Origin: Acidicapsa acidisoli | GTDB lineage: Bacteria; Acidobacteriota; Terriglobia; Terriglobales; Acidobacteriaceae | NCBI RefSeq assembly: GCF_025685625.1 | Contig: NZ_JAGSYI010000002.1 | Coordinates: forward strand, 1,612,001-1,676,000 | Length of the DNA: 64,000 nt | Reading direction: 5' to 3' | In this document: piece by piece, positions 63,835 to 64,000 of the stretch | Layout of the letters: every line of letters starts with the position of its first letter | How positions within the stretch are numbered: the stretch's first letter is position 1 | The notes under the pieces: model-generated | What the model was told of the DNA's origin: nothing | Seen by the model: the letters and a program-made list of their open reading frames with translations, nothing else | Database searches by the model: none | Made by a program: the position numbers and the translations under genes

Positions 63835-64000
63835 ATGCCCCGGGCAGCCATCGTCGGCAGCGGTCCCAACGGCCTCAGCGCCGCCATCACCCTCGCGCAG
63901 GCTGGTATTGAAACCCGCGTCTACGAGGGCCGCGACACAATCGGCGGGGCGGCATCGACGGCCGAAGTCACATTGCCGGGCTTCTGCCACGATCTCGGTG
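63835..64000 (+). CDS. FAD-dependent oxidoreductase (phytoene-desaturase-like), 3' end outside window
   Basis: The first 55 codons encode the dinucleotide-binding start [20 protein letters not shown] (GxGxxG) and [20 protein letters not shown], then FCHDLG, the usual beginning of the phytoene-desaturase/amine-oxidase type of FAD enzymes. The rest lies beyond the right edge, so substrate and length are unknown. The start at 63835 has no strong ribosome site. Confidence 0.75.
   Translation, partial: MPRAAIVGSGPNGLSAAITLAQAGIETRVYEGRDTIGGAASTAEVTLPGFCHDLG

Noticed and set aside
1-64000. CRISPR arrays, tRNA, rRNA, insertion sequences or prophage
   Set aside because: No regularly spaced repeats, cloverleaf, ribosomal RNA, transposase or phage structural gene was recognised in the window.

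Overview
The window comes from a GC-rich bacterial chromosome that most resembles the phylum Acidobacteriota (class Terriglobia). The evidence is the combination of gene types: a very large Oar-like TonB-dependent receptor with an N-terminal carboxypeptidase-regulatory domain (31429-34944), an orphan duplicated MacB/FtsX-type permease of the ADOP kind coupled to a PadR repressor (51317-54381), a CRTAC1/ASPIC-UnbV repeat protein (37588-39417), an HTH-TPR regulator (13773-15095) and a fused AroD-AroE protein (54586-56169). No rRNA, tRNA, CRISPR array, insertion sequence or prophage was recognised, so this looks like ordinary chromosome with accessory patches.

Layout. (1) 1-11826, plus strand: a surface or exopolysaccharide locus that enters from the left. 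It holds a tandem-fused family 4 glycosyltransferase, a family 2 transferase, an exostosin-like transferase, a Wzy/WaaL-type polymerase or ligase, another family 4 transferase, an FkbM methyltransferase, a WecA-like initiating phosphoglycosyltransferase, a VanZ-like protein and a secreted beta-helix protein. A strong hairpin terminator follows, and an UpxY/RfaH-like NusG paralogue faces the locus from its far end. (2) 12.9-16.2 kb: a small membrane protein, an HTH-TPR regulator and an exported RbsD/FucU-like protein, separated by long non-coding stretches. (3) 16201-22097: a complete tripartite RND efflux operon (pump, adaptor, outer-membrane factor). (4) 22.2-26.1 kb: an accessory patch of small genes: two papain-like-fold candidates facing each other, an orphan receiver protein, a possibly leaderless small gene, an exported trypsin-like protease and a DUF2829-like protein. 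(5) 26537-30115: prpB-prpC-prpD, the methylcitrate cycle for propionyl-CoA. (6) 30.1-41.3 kb: mostly minus-strand exported proteins, with a dienelactone hydrolase. (7) 41.6-51.3 kb: small metabolic and envelope genes, HU, a degenerate alpha/beta hydrolase, PgeF, a BrnT-BrnA toxin-antitoxin pair and an M3 oligopeptidase. (8) 51.3-64 kb: ADOP-PadR, AroDE, catalase, a palindromic intergenic repeat, a tail-anchored coiled-coil protein, an orphan GvpL/GvpF-like protein, PgsA, a hypothetical protein, glutamate dehydrogenase and the start of an FAD oxidoreductase.

How they fit together. Region 1 would build, modify, polymerise and export a glycan under a dedicated antiterminator. Region 5 feeds propionyl-CoA carbon into pyruvate and succinate. 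The envelope genes (RND, TonB receptor, ADOP, PgeF) point to a diderm soil organism dealing with polymers and toxic compounds. The least explained parts are the 22.4-23.5 kb papain-fold pair, the lone GvpL/F-like gene, the pseudo-hydrolase at 44719 and the in-frame glycosyltransferase duplication at the left edge. All family calls come from reading motifs by eye; no database search was run.
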